Part shown: in pieces, positions 7,227 through 15,639 of the stretch | Position numbering within the stretch: position 1 is the stretch's first letter | Layout: each line of letters starts with the position of its first letter | Virus record (IMG/VR): IMGVR_UViG_3300036770_008715 | Span: 1 to 64,000 of that record | DNA from: a virus | DNA: 64,000 nucleotides | Reading direction: 5' to 3' (one strand) | Notes under the pieces: model-generated | Told to the model about the DNA's origin: nothing | The model's input: only the letters and a program-made list of their open reading frames with translations | Database searches by the model: none | Translations under genes and position numbers: made by a program

Positions 7227-9754
7227 CCAAAGAAGTCTTCGAGGGTTGATATCTTTTCTGTTTTCCAGTTAATGCAGTCTAGAACAATTTTGAGAGGTTC
7301 AATGAATGACTTCTCGAATTGCGTATCATAGTCAATGTATTTATCAATACCAAATTCTGGCGGCACAATGCTTATGAATGCAATGGTATTATTCATGAAT
7401 GGATTTGGTTGCTTGAGATAACAGAACTTGATCTTTTCGCCCTCTTTGATTGCTTCATATCTTTTAGTCAGTCCATGTTTCTTCAGTTGATCATTATAGA
7501 TGATTGAGCCCTTAACATGAATTGGTGTTGCTGATTTAAACATGTTAACTTTATCGCGATATTTCGTAAGGCCGTTCACGCTGCGAGGAAAGGAGATCTG
7601 ATCAATCTTGAGTGTTCGGAATTCCTCGCGGAACTTCGCAATATACTCAATCATGTCATCTTCAGTTTTCTCCATGATAACCTTTAGTGCTTCTTTAATC
7701 TTTACTCGGCAGGCTGATGGTGTCGAAGACTTAACAGCTTCGAGGCCCATGATCTTCAACTTTGGCTCTTTGTATTCAACACCCTCGTTGTTCCAGACAT
7801 TGAGGATGTATCGCTTCTTGGCAGTCCAGATTGCTTTGTCTGCAATAGCTTCTCGCTTCATAATCATCTTCTGATCATAAGCATTAACATATTCGGCAAG
7901 TTGCCCATAGAAATCATCAATTGTTTTTTGCACTTTATCTTCACAGGCTTTGTCTAGCCAACGAACAATATCGATAGTAGGTTTCTTTTGCATTCCAACT
8001 TTCTTAACAAGTGGACCAAGATGTAGATAGATTGAATCTGTATCTGATGCAATCACATAATCCTCACCCTTAGTCTTGAGCAAATCATTGAGCCACTCAT
8101 TCATTTTATTTTCAATCCAGCGAATCGAAAGCTGGCCAGAAAGAGTGATTGCTTCGGCGATTCGAATATCAAAGAAGCGAAAGTATTTGTTACCTAGCGC
8201 ACCATAAGCTGAGTTCAGTGATACTTTCTTGGCCAGCTGTAGATTATTATATCTTGATATTTCTTTCTCAAGATATTCTTCTTGGTTAGGATCACCTTTG
8301 GCTTTCTCAAGTTTCTTTTTGGCATCGTTGGCCATCTTCTTGTACTTTGATCGATCAACATACATGTCTGACATAATTTCGCAGAGCAGGCCACGTTTGT
8401 CTGTTCGAAAGAACTGGCCGTTGGGAGTCATCGTGGCATTTTGTTGCTTGAGGAAATCTAAATTCGTCTTTTGATTGAGTAGATTCTCAACCCCAGGCTT
8501 ACCAACCTTATACATTTCTTGGCTGTAATTATCTGGCTCAATCAATGTTTCCATTGAAATGTTATACTGCATAATTAGGTGAGGATACAGCGAGTTCAAG
8601 TCAAATGAAACAACCCAATCGTGCATACCAACTTGTGGATCTTTAACATATGCGCCTTCATATGCTGCAAACTTCTCGCCATTCTTCATCTGTGGAATAA
8701 CGATCTTATTTTTCTTTAGGTGGTTGTAGATGATAGTATCCCACATTCGAACCTGAGTGAACACATCGTCAATATTAACTTTGTTATCGTATGCCAGAGT
8801 CAATGCAAGTTCAATCAATCGACCCTTGTCATTCAGACGTTCAACAAGCTCAACGTCTTTGATGTTATACTCAAGAAACTTTTGGAAGTCTTTGAGATAC
8901 AACTGATGAAGAGTTTCATGCTCAGAGTAATCTAGTTTCTTCTCGCCTATTTCATAGTTGGCTACATGATCAAGTCGATATGACTCTTGTGGTGTGTATG
9001 AATACTTCTTGTAAAGATCAAGATAATCAAGAGTGGCAATGCCAATGATGTCGTATGTGAACTGCTCACGATTCATGATGACTGCTTTGCGCTCATGAAT
9101 GCGTTTCCAAGGTGACAGCTTTCGCGCTTCGTCTTCACCAAACACTGACTTGATTCGATTAACAAGATATGGAATATCAAAGAAGCCTACGTTCCAACCA
9201 CTAATTACATCAGGCCAGATTATTGTCCATTCTTCAATGAACTTACGCAGCAATGTTATCTCATCATCGCATTTGATATACTTCACATCTTCGCGGTCAG
9301 TTTTAAAACTGCCAATACCCATTGAGATAATTTTATCTTTGACCTTCATCGTGACTGCGATGACGGGTTGATCAGCAGTTCTTGGGTCTGGGAATCCATT
9401 TTCTGATGTAACCTCGATGTCAAGATAGACAATCCGAATATTGTCAATATCCCACATCACATCATCAGGGAACTCGTCTGAGATAAATGCATACTCATAA
9501 CGATTATTGCCATAGATTGGGAAAGTTTCAACATCCTTGTATTTCTCAAGAAACTCGCGGCAATCTGGTATAGTGCCAGGCTGAATAGGCTCCACAGATT
9601 GCCCATGGAGCGTTTTGTATTCAGACTTGTTTTTAGAAGGGACGTAGAAAGTTGGAAAATACTCTATCTTACGAGCGATACGCTTGCCGTTTTCGACGCC
9701 TCGATAGAGTATGTTTTTTCCTTGGAGCGCAACATTAGTATAGAATGAACTCAT
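7223..9754 (-). CDS. 43: gp43 family-B DNA polymerase
   Basis: This is the replicative polymerase with 3'-5' proofreading. The 843 residues contain the exonuclease I motif YLDIEVTSENG (D112, E114, the same numbering as in T4), an exonuclease motif with SGWNVGFFD, polymerase motif A SFDLNSLYP, motif B KKVSLNSAYGALGNKYFR and motif C ASDTDSIYLH. The C-terminus EKISTLEDFFG fits the gp45 clamp-binding peptide known at the end of T4/RB69 gp43. A near-identical peptide ends the TET-like and TAGT-like proteins in this window. The end overlaps the membrane-protein gene by 4 nt. Confidence 0.98.
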   Translation of the reverse strand: MSSFYTNVALQGKNILYRGVENGKRIARKIEYFPTFYVPSKNKSEYKTLHGQSVEPIQPGTIPDCREFLEKYKDVETFPIYGNNRYEYAFISDEFPDDVMWDIDNIRIVYLDIEVTSENGFPDPRTADQPVIAVTMKVKDKIISMGIGSFKTDREDVKYIKCDDEITLLRKFIEEWTIIWPDVISGWNVGFFDIPYLVNRIKSVFGEDEARKLSPWKRIHERKAVIMNREQFTYDIIGIATLDYLDLYKKYSYTPQESYRLDHVANYEIGEKKLDYSEHETLHQLYLKDFQKFLEYNIKDVELVERLNDKGRLIELALTLAYDNKVNIDDVFTQVRMWDTIIYNHLKKNKIVIPQMKNGEKFAAYEGAYVKDPQVGMHDWVVSFDLNSLYPHLIMQYNISMETLIEPDNYSQEMYKVGKPGVENLLNQKTNLDFLKQQNATMTPNGQFFRTDKRGLLCEIMSDMYVDRSKYKKMANDAKKKLEKAKGDPNQEEYLEKEISRYNNLQLAKKVSLNSAYGALGNKYFRFFDIRIAEAITLSGQLSIRWIENKMNEWLNDLLKTKGEDYVIASDTDSIYLHLGPLVKKVGMQKKPTIDIVRWLDKACEDKVQKTIDDFYGQLAEYVNAYDQKMIMKREAIADKAIWTAKKRYILNVWNNEGVEYKEPKLKIMGLEAVKSSTPSACRVKIKEALKVIMEKTEDDMIEYIAKFREEFRTLKIDQISFPRSVNGLTKYRDKVNMFKSATPIHVKGSIIYNDQLKKHGLTKRYEAIKEGEKIKFCYLKQPNPFMNNTIAFISIVPPEFGIDKYIDYDTQFEKSFIEPLKIVLDCINWKTEKISTLEDFFG

Positions 9755-10044
9755 GTAATCAACAGTTTCTTGCTAGGAGTGATAATGCCGCCGAAGATTT
9801 TATTATACTGGTTCTTCAGCTCATTGTCAACTTCTTTTGCAACAATTACATGTTCAGTTTTGAATTCAAACTCGCGGCTCTCGCAATAGGGAAGATAGGG
9901 AAGAAATCCCATACCAACCTCATTGTTAGGCGTCCTCTGCATCATAATCACGATTGGGTTTTTAACACGAATGCTTGTTGGCAATTCTTGCAAGACTTCA
10001 GCCAAGAGTTCTTCGCCAGAAACCATCTTTAATACTTTAATCAT
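9751..10044 (-). CDS. Small Sm-like-fold phage protein (tentative)
   Basis: This 97-residue protein begins MIKVLKMVSGEELLAEVL and continues IRVKNPIVIMM, the pattern of alternating strands around a conserved Gly-Glu seen in Sm/Hfq-like phage proteins. Its start region resembles that of the 130-aa protein at 39386-39778 (IKLRNGENIVAH). It overlaps the start of gp43 by 4 nt and is immediately followed by it, so it could act on polymerase expression or RNA. The fold is inferred; no function is assigned. Confidence 0.7.
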   Translation of the reverse strand: MIKVLKMVSGEELLAEVLQELPTSIRVKNPIVIMMQRTPNNEVGMGFLPYLPYCESREFEFKTEHVIVAKEVDNELKNQYNKIFGGIITPSKKLLIT

Positions 10045-10229
10045 TTTCCTTTCCTTTTAATGTATTCATTAATTTGCTTTTTACTCATCGGTTCTTTGTT
10101 CTTATAGTATTGACCAAGAACAAGTGTCCAAACATCTCCATTTTTGCATATTAATGCCCAGGAGATGAATTCTTTTATTTTTATTTTGTTTGATTCAAAG
10201 GCTTCTTTCAATTCACTGAGAGAATTCAT
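10041..10229 (-). CDS. Small hypothetical protein (62 aa)
   Basis: The protein is short and charged (N-terminal helix with SLSELKEAFES, C-terminal KKQINEYIKRKGK). Its stop overlaps the start of the Sm-like gene (ATGA arrangement), which supports translation. It starts 17 nt beyond the 3' end of the CAT-anticodon tRNA. The family is not recognised. Confidence 0.55.
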   Translation of the reverse strand: MNSLSELKEAFESNKIKIKEFISWALICKNGDVWTLVLGQYYKNKEPMSKKQINEYIKRKGK

Positions 10230-10245
10230 GATGCACCATAAAAAT

Positions 10246-10320
10246 TGGTTGCGGGGGGAGGATTTGAACCTCCGACCTACGGATTATGAGTCCGTCGCGC
10301 TACCACTGCGCCACCCCGCG
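10246..10320 (-). tRNA. tRNA with CAT anticodon, initiator-like (tRNA-fMet-like)
   Basis: This is a 75-nt cloverleaf with encoded CCA. The acceptor stem is CGCGGGG with CCCCGCA, so pair 1-72 is a C-A mismatch, the hallmark that lets bacterial initiator tRNA be formylated. The other six pairs are perfect. The D stem is GCGC/GCGC, the anticodon loop CTCATAA, and the T arm GGAGG-TTCAAAT-CCTCC. The acceptor ends and CCA are the same as in E. coli tRNA-fMet. Two features are not typical of initiators: the anticodon stem has GGA:TCC instead of three G-C pairs, and the D stem has C11-G24. Confidence 0.9.
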
Positions 10321-10325
10321 ATAAC

Positions 10326-11042
10326 TTAACTGACCAGAATGCTTTCGCATTTAGCCCAAAAATGTTCTTGCTGCCCTGGATGAAATATTTGATAGGAATG
10401 CCAAAACAATTCCTTACCATATTTATCACCAAATGTAGTACCCAATCCATAGACTGGCATACCATCAGCTAGCTCCCAAAATGGATCTTTATTTTTCTCC
10501 CAATCGTACTTATGTGGCGCACGATCAAATCGAAGTGGCATATAAAGTTCTACTGGAATGCCAATCTTTTCAGCTTCCCAAGTCCATTCTTCAGCAACAT
10601 CAGAACGGGCAGTTTCCATTGCTGGCGGCGCACCTATTTTTTTGAATGTTTCTCGAGAAATAGCGCAAGCTGATGGCGCAGCAAAAACATGTTGACCATT
10701 TTCTAGATGATTAGTTCTTTGAATGTTACCAACAATCTTACCGTTCATCGCTTGATCAAGATAAAAGTCTATTGCATCTTCGCATAGCGGAATACAATCA
10801 ATATCTAGGAAAAGAACAACGTCATGATCTATCTGTTGTTCTACTTTAGACTCTTCAAATAGTTTAGTCTTAACGCCATTCATAGCCCAGAAATAATCAA
10901 TACCGACTGCATGCGGAACATCAATTTTAAACATATAGTATTGATGTTTGCTTTTATTAAACTTTTCAACAACAGATCTCTGCAATCCTAAAGTCTTTGG
11001 GTTGATGTTTTCCATAAAAAACGATACAATGCATGCGTTCAT
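10326..11042 (-). CDS. Glycosyltransferase-like protein (GT-A type)
   Basis: The 238-residue protein starts at the ATG at 11042, preceded by AAGGGGA and placed 2 nt before the end of the upstream gene frame; the longer open frame to 11147 runs back through that gene and is not needed. It contains VVLFLDIDCIPL, with D80-x-D82 as a nucleotide-sugar/metal-binding DxD motif, and a region rich in conserved Trp/Glu residues (VAEEWTWEAEKIGIP). It probably transfers a sugar in the accessory glycan cluster; donor and acceptor are unknown. Confidence 0.7.
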   Translation of the reverse strand: MNACIVSFFMENINPKTLGLQRSVVEKFNKSKHQYYMFKIDVPHAVGIDYFWAMNGVKTKLFEESKVEQQIDHDVVLFLDIDCIPLCEDAIDFYLDQAMNGKIVGNIQRTNHLENGQHVFAAPSACAISRETFKKIGAPPAMETARSDVAEEWTWEAEKIGIPVELYMPLRFDRAPHKYDWEKNKDPFWELADGMPVYGLGTTFGDKYGKELFWHSYQIFHPGQQEHFWAKCESILVS

Positions 11043-11043
11043 A

Positions 11044-11796
11044 TTATTTTCCCCTTTTCCAAGGCAGTGAGCCATTATATCGCCGAAGCATTTCTGCATT
11101 TCCTTGCTGAAAGAAATTAGCAGTAACAGAAAGTTCACTGTTACCAACTGTATAATTTACTGAGTAATTATATGTTGAGTCATGATTTGATGCCATTTGT
11201 TTCAGATTCGGACACAAGACTCGGTCTACTTCAGGCACACCAGGTTCTCTAGCTTTTCGATACCAAATCGGAGAAACATATACTGCTAGAATTTTAGGTA
11301 GGAAGTAGCAATTAACATCAATAAAATAATCTGTTTGATCTAATACTGAAGGCCAGTTGCCAAGGCTTTCGCAATCATCATTACAAATAAACTTACCTTC
11401 TTTATCGACAATCTTTCGGTAACTGAAAGTCCAATCTTTTCCAGACTCAATAACTTTCATGCAAGATTCGACATGATCTGGCTCAAGAAAGTTGTCTTCA
11501 TCAAGAAACATGACATATTCTCCTTCGCAGAGATATGTCATGGCAGCGTACATTCGATGGCCATTCCACCTGTCTTTGCCGACAGAGTATGGAAGTGCCA
11601 CAACTGTTTCTTTGAGTGGATTTGATACTGGAAATTTAACTGAACTGAACGCACTCAATACAGCTGGTTGACGTTCAGCACCATCAATAACAATAAGATG
11701 TTGTATGTTCTTATAAGTTTGATTTCTGACCGACTGGATATTTTTTAGAAGTATTGGATTGCCAGTTGTTGGCGTAATAATCGAAACTAATTTCAT
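11044..11796 (-). CDS. Family-2 glycosyltransferase
   Basis: The 250 residues begin MKLVSIITPTTGNP, the typical GT2 first strand, followed by IQSVRNQTYKNIQHLIVIDG and the DxD-like YVMFLDEDNFL (metal/donor-binding). The fold is GT-A and the protein is cytoplasmic. Genes on both sides overlap or abut, forming one unit with the other GT (10326-11042) and the small genes upstream. The acceptor is unknown. A role in glycosylating virion, host surface or DNA sugars is possible. Confidence 0.85.
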   Translation of the reverse strand: MKLVSIITPTTGNPILLKNIQSVRNQTYKNIQHLIVIDGAERQPAVLSAFSSVKFPVSNPLKETVVALPYSVGKDRWNGHRMYAAMTYLCEGEYVMFLDEDNFLEPDHVESCMKVIESGKDWTFSYRKIVDKEGKFICNDDCESLGNWPSVLDQTDYFIDVNCYFLPKILAVYVSPIWYRKAREPGVPEVDRVLCPNLKQMASNHDSTYNYSVNYTVGNSELSVTANFFQQGNAEMLRRYNGSLPWKRGK

Positions 11797-12002
11797 ACAT
11801 CCTCTTTCAACAGCTTCTCATAAGTCTTGAACAATTCATTAAAACGCATATTGTATATAGTCTCAAGTCCAATGAGAACATTGGTAATATCATCTTCGGT
11901 CATGGTAGGCCCATCCATAATATTGCGGCCCAGCAGCTTGATGTCGTCGACAACGTTCCATGCTGCCATAATCTTTTCTTCAAGTTCATAGAAGCTCATC
12001 AT
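11793..12002 (-). CDS. Small conserved-type phage protein (69 aa)
   Basis: This is an acidic/helical protein (FYELEEKIMAAWNVVDDIKLL..., ETIYNMRFNELFKTYEKLL). It overlaps the GT2 gene by 4 nt and the next upstream gene by 4 nt, supporting real translation. It resembles small proteins seen repeatedly in marine T4-type phages, but no function can be given. Confidence 0.65.
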   Translation of the reverse strand: MMSFYELEEKIMAAWNVVDDIKLLGRNIMDGPTMTEDDITNVLIGLETIYNMRFNELFKTYEKLLKEDV

Positions 12003-12346
12003 ATTTTCCTCCCAACATATTTTGCATCTTCGGCTGAAGAAATGTATTGATAGGCACCTTTGTTGTAGGCTACAGCTACACGCTTAGACTTAGCAATGAT
12101 CTCGTTACGAGTTTCTTCTTTCTCGCCAGCAAGGAACATCGGATCAGTCATGCTCTTGCGATGAGCGCCGCCACCAACTCGATCGACGCTGATCGAAGCA
12201 TACTGTACTTTACCAGTATTGTATGATGGAATCTTAGCAGTTGAAAGTGCTTCGAGTTCACGACGGCTAAGTTTAACAGCAACAGGTCCAGCTTTCGGCT
12301 TGCGCTTCTTGCGTGGTTTGAAACTATTGTTCACGTATATCAGCAT
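11999..12346 (-). CDS. Basic hypothetical protein (115 aa)
   Basis: I place the start at the ATG at 12346, with GGGA a few bases upstream; a longer frame would need a TTG at 12367 and run further into the small membrane-protein gene. The N-terminus is very basic (FKPRKKRKPKAGP), followed by LSRRELEALSTAKIPSYN and a segment with VDRVGGGAHRKS. A nucleic-acid or head-binding role is possible. It overlaps neighbours at both ends (23 nt upstream, 4 nt downstream). The family is not recognised with certainty. Confidence 0.65.
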   Translation of the reverse strand: MLIYVNNSFKPRKKRKPKAGPVAVKLSRRELEALSTAKIPSYNTGKVQYASISVDRVGGGAHRKSMTDPMFLAGEKEETRNEIIAKSKRVAVAYNKGAYQYISSAEDAKYVGRKI

Positions 12347-12500
12347 ACCATTTCCCAAGTTTTTCAAGTGGCTCTTCTAGAGCTTTGTCGATATATGCAC
12401 AAAGATTATAGAAGTGCTTAATAATAAAAAAGAACACATCCCAAATAAAGGCAATTGATACTAACAGTGCTAATGCTAACCAGGCTCCATACTTCCTCAT
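12324..12500 (-). CDS. Small single-span membrane protein (58 aa)
   Basis: This is a short open frame, ATG at 12500 to TAG at 12324. The N-terminus MRKYG is followed by a hydrophobic helix (about residues 6-28, including LALALLVSIAFIWDVFFF) and a charged tail (ALEEPLEKLGKWYADIREQ). The positive N-terminus and single span suggest a small inner-membrane protein. Its ATG overlaps the TGA of the preceding 57-aa gene (ATGA) and its end overlaps the 115-aa gene by 23 nt, which argues for real translation. Function unknown. Confidence 0.65.
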   Translation of the reverse strand: MRKYGAWLALALLVSIAFIWDVFFFIIKHFYNLCAYIDKALEEPLEKLGKWYADIREQ

Positions 12501-12670
12501 CTATAGATACTCAAATAGTATGTAAACGGTATTATAACGCATATTACGATCAAAATCAATGATTTGATGCTATGTTTTTTCGGTACTTTTTCATAAAACG
12601 TACCATTATTACGATCTAGCGTTCGTTTGGTCTTCATATTTCGGTAGATTGGATCACCCCAGCTACTCAT
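12497..12670 (-). CDS. Small C-tail-anchored membrane protein (57 aa)
   Basis: This is an open frame from ATG 12670 to TGA 12497. A polar N-terminal half (SSWGDPIYRNMKTKRTLDRN) is followed by one hydrophobic helix near the C-terminus (SLILIVICVIIPFTYYLS). The start overlaps the end of the 62-aa gene and the stop overlaps the ATG of the next membrane protein, so the three form a coupled string. Function unknown. Confidence 0.6.
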   Translation of the reverse strand: MSSWGDPIYRNMKTKRTLDRNNGTFYEKVPKKHSIKSLILIVICVIIPFTYYLSIYR

Positions 12671-12851
12671 TCATGAAATCTCCGTTTGAGAAATCAAACC
12701 ACTCGCTGATCTCATTCATCACATAATATGCAATCTGTTCTTTGATCTGCTCGGGAGTTGGGTTGTCTACGTGTTTGTGCGCACGATTCCAACCATAAGC
12801 CACGCCCTCATCAACACAGCGTTCAATAATTTTGTACATTCTGGGTTTCAT
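12663..12851 (-). CDS. Small conserved-type phage protein (62 aa)
   Basis: This compact acidic protein (YKIIERCVDEGVAYGWNRAHKH, then NEISEWFDF) is of a type repeatedly present in T4-type phages. No motif for function. It overlaps the following 57-aa gene by 8 nt and lies 9 nt after the end of the upstream methyltransferase gene. Confidence 0.65.
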   Translation of the reverse strand: MKPRMYKIIERCVDEGVAYGWNRAHKHVDNPTPEQIKEQIAYYVMNEISEWFDFSNGDFMNE

Positions 12852-12859
12852 AAATCACC

Positions 12860-14026
12860 TCATAAATTAGCTGATACTATTTCATCATTACAGTTTGGTC
12901 TGAGTCGTTTAATCTTATTGGCGATTTCATCAATAAAATTCCAAGCATAAACCACAATCAAAAGGTCTTCATTATCTTGCGCCAAATAAGATTGAGAAAC
13001 AATTGGTATGTTAACCCCACCAATGACCATACCGATCTTTAGTGGATTCTCATCAACAATATAGTCATGATGTAGGCCAAAGTAGTTTGTTCGAACAACA
13101 CCTTTGGCTGCAACTCCATATCCAACAACTTTTTTATTAGATTTTGTTATCTTCTCTAGCAAGGATTTTTTATTGTTTTCTACTCTAATCCTAAACAGAT
13201 CATATGTATGCTCTTTATATAACAAAGATTCTTCAGCTTTTTTATTTTCTACTGCATTATTTGTTGGAGGATATTTCTTAATCTTGAACAAATAACTAAT
13301 CCCATGAACTGGCCTGTACTCAACATCATGCAACCAAAGCCCTGCATTTTCGCATAACTTTTGCATTGAATTGATAGTGAAGAATGAATGGTGCTCATGA
13401 TATATTGTATCAAACTCACCATTGGTTACCATATTTTTCTGAGAAGTTTGTATATACAAAGTTCCTTCATCTTCAAGAATATTGCCGCAGCTCTTAACAA
13501 ACTCAATAGGATTTGGAATATGGGCAACAACATTGAAGCAAGTTATAGCTGCGAACTTATCTTTGATATTATTTGATGGGAAGTAATCGCAAAGTATATT
13601 AAGCTCTTTATCAGTCATCTCGACTATATTTTGAGCAGGATCTATACCAGCAACTTCCCAATTATATTTCTTGAATGCTTTAAGGAACGATCCATCATTA
13701 CATGCAATATCCAATACTTTTTTAGATTCGCATTTATTTTCTTTATCAATAATAGAAGCGACCTTATCAAATTCTTGCACAAGAGTATTTGTTGTACCGC
13801 TAACATACAGATAGTTTTTGTATAGCATATCGCGATCAACTGCAATAGTCAGTTGACTGTGCCAACAATCCAAACAAACGTTTGTTGCTAGAGGAAACAA
13901 CTCTTCCTTTTCTTCCTTTGATTTCTTTAGGTTATTCGCTAACGGTTGTACGCCAAGATCGCAGAATAACTTCAGATTTGTTCCATTGCAAGCTAAACAC
14001 TTTGTCATAAATTCATAAGAAGACAT
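12860..14026 (-). CDS. SAM-dependent C-methyltransferase with N-terminal zinc-binding domain
   Basis: The 388 residues have the three-part layout of deoxysugar C-methyltransferases (Methyltransf_13/_14 type). First is a Cys-rich N-terminal zinc site (CLACNGTNLKLFCDLG, then CLDCWHSQ). Second is a class-I SAM-binding core (VLDIACNDGSFLKAF, about residues 95-110). Third is a C-terminal domain with VVGYGVAAKGVVRTNYF. The segment YHEHHSFFTINSM in the core matches the catalytic His/Glu region of this family. It likely adds a methyl branch to an NDP-sugar. It neighbours other sugar genes and a second methyltransferase of the same family at 15640-16860. Confidence 0.88.
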   Translation of the reverse strand: MSSYEFMTKCLACNGTNLKLFCDLGVQPLANNLKKSKEEKEELFPLATNVCLDCWHSQLTIAVDRDMLYKNYLYVSGTTNTLVQEFDKVASIIDKENKCESKKVLDIACNDGSFLKAFKKYNWEVAGIDPAQNIVEMTDKELNILCDYFPSNNIKDKFAAITCFNVVAHIPNPIEFVKSCGNILEDEGTLYIQTSQKNMVTNGEFDTIYHEHHSFFTINSMQKLCENAGLWLHDVEYRPVHGISYLFKIKKYPPTNNAVENKKAEESLLYKEHTYDLFRIRVENNKKSLLEKITKSNKKVVGYGVAAKGVVRTNYFGLHHDYIVDENPLKIGMVIGGVNIPIVSQSYLAQDNEDLLIVVYAWNFIDEIANKIKRLRPNCNDEIVSANL

Positions 14027-14039
14027 ACTAAACCCTCAT

Positions 14040-14975
14040 TTATAGAAACTTAGAGATGACATCCTCATAGCATTTTCTGAAGTTATCTTCTGTGCATATT
14101 TGTTGATATGCTGATATAGGTTCAAGGCCGTAGCCGATTATATCTTTGATTGGAGTTTTATCAATATCAATTCTATCGCTTAGAATGTGCTTAAACATTG
14201 AAGAGCTATTCACTGCTATAGGTTTCTTTGCCGCCAGTGCATAATCAGTACTGCTGCTGACCAGACCATCATTATTGTTCTGCGCATAATAGAAGATATT
14301 GATATCATTTTTATTCAAGAACAAAATAAGATGCTCTATATCAAGAAAATCGTGGTATATGTTTAATTCTATGTTTGGATTGGCAACGCTTCTGCATTCA
14401 TCAGCTAGCTTCCTAGCAGCAGTTCCAGTTATATCAACATAATCACCAAGGCCAATATTAAAATTTAATATAACATGCTCATCCTTAAATTGATTATTTA
14501 CATGATTTATGATCTTGGCATATTCCTTAGTATACCATCCAAACCCAAAATTTCCAATTTTAATTGGACCATTTGGCGGGCTATATTTAATATCATCAAT
14601 CTCAACTACAGGCCTTGGTATATTAACGCACTTATCATTAAATGGTTTAATATTTGGTGATATTAAAAAATTAGCAGCTGCCGATTGGAAGTTTGGTAGA
14701 AATGTTGGTTCATGGCCAATCGTTAAAAATTTAACACAAGGCAAATGATTTGCTAAATGATCGCTAAACCAATTTAGCAAAGAGCTATCATAATTGAATA
14801 TTATTGCATCTGGTCTATGTATATTAACCCACTGGATAAATTCGTCAATCCCATTGACAGGGGCAAAAAGATAGTTATATTTTTTACTTTTTTCTAGAAT
14901 CTTATATGTTGAAAGTCCGTATTGATAAACGCCACACTGCTTTTTATGCCCCTGAACAATTGCGATATTTTTCAT
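14040..14975 (-). CDS. GT-B-like glycosyltransferase (tentative)
   Basis: The 311-residue, AT-rich gene encodes a two-domain protein. The N-terminal half has HKKQCGVYQYGLSTYKIL and alternating strands and helices, and a linker with INIPRPVVEI. The C-terminal half has IKIGNFGFGWYTKE and NIFYYAQNNNDGLVSSSTDYALAAKKPIAVN, which resembles the donor-binding half of GT4-type enzymes. No exact catalytic signature can be fixed. It lies between two methyltransferases in the sugar cluster. Confidence 0.6.
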   Translation of the reverse strand: MKNIAIVQGHKKQCGVYQYGLSTYKILEKSKKYNYLFAPVNGIDEFIQWVNIHRPDAIIFNYDSSLLNWFSDHLANHLPCVKFLTIGHEPTFLPNFQSAAANFLISPNIKPFNDKCVNIPRPVVEIDDIKYSPPNGPIKIGNFGFGWYTKEYAKIINHVNNQFKDEHVILNFNIGLGDYVDITGTAARKLADECRSVANPNIELNIYHDFLDIEHLILFLNKNDINIFYYAQNNNDGLVSSSTDYALAAKKPIAVNSSSMFKHILSDRIDIDKTPIKDIIGYGLEPISAYQQICTEDNFRKCYEDVISKFL

Positions 14976-14985
14976 AATGAACCCT

Positions 14986-15636
14986 TCACAGCAATAGATA
15001 TTTGTTCCACAATTTAATAGATTTGTCGGCGGCCTTGAACCTATCGATAACTTCTCTTGATACTAGATCTGGATGTACATACCAATCTTCAAAATCACCC
15101 AATTCTTGCATAGGGCTGATATTGGAGACTATCAATTCATACCCTTTACTTTCCATAAACTCTCTACTTCTTATTTTGATATCATCGCCCCAAGCATAAC
15201 AATCATGCTCGAAAGTCAAGACAGCAAATCGATGAGTGTCAAATGGTAATTTCGTTAGCACATCAAAAGTGACGCTTGGAGGTTCGCAATCTACACTGGC
15301 ATAATCAATGTCAGTAACAGTTATTCCAGCTCGTAGAAGTAATCCAGGGTAATCCATTGTTCTAGCATCTTGCAGTTCGATGTGGTGTTTTCTACCGAAC
15401 CTTTTATGCTCATCATACCAGCCTCGGCTAATCTCTACGCTGGCTCCTCTCCACCCATAGTATTTCTCTAGAACATAACTGTTGCTTGTCTCAACAGCAG
15501 GGCCAGCTCCAATTTCAAGGTAGGTTCCATTAGTTTTACCATCAAGAATACCAAGAACAAATAAATCTTGCCCTGCTTGGCCGCAACCAGCCTCTATTAA
15601 CTCATGTCCCCTAAAAGGAAATTTTAGGTTATTCAT
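14986..15636 (-). CDS. FkbM-type SAM methyltransferase
   Basis: The 216 residues contain DLFVLGILDGKTNGTYLEIGAG as SAM-binding motif I of FkbM-type enzymes, WRGASVEISRGWYDEHKR as motif II, and DYASVDCEPPSVTFDVL after it. FkbM-family enzymes O-methylate sugars or polyketides, so a sugar hydroxyl is the likely target. It sits 3 nt from the next methyltransferase gene and shares the accessory operon with the other glycan enzymes. Confidence 0.8.
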   Translation of the reverse strand: MNNLKFPFRGHELIEAGCGQAGQDLFVLGILDGKTNGTYLEIGAGPAVETSNSYVLEKYYGWRGASVEISRGWYDEHKRFGRKHHIELQDARTMDYPGLLLRAGITVTDIDYASVDCEPPSVTFDVLTKLPFDTHRFAVLTFEHDCYAWGDDIKIRSREFMESKGYELIVSNISPMQELGDFEDWYVHPDLVSREVIDRFKAADKSIKLWNKYLLL

Positions 15637-15639
15637 ATA

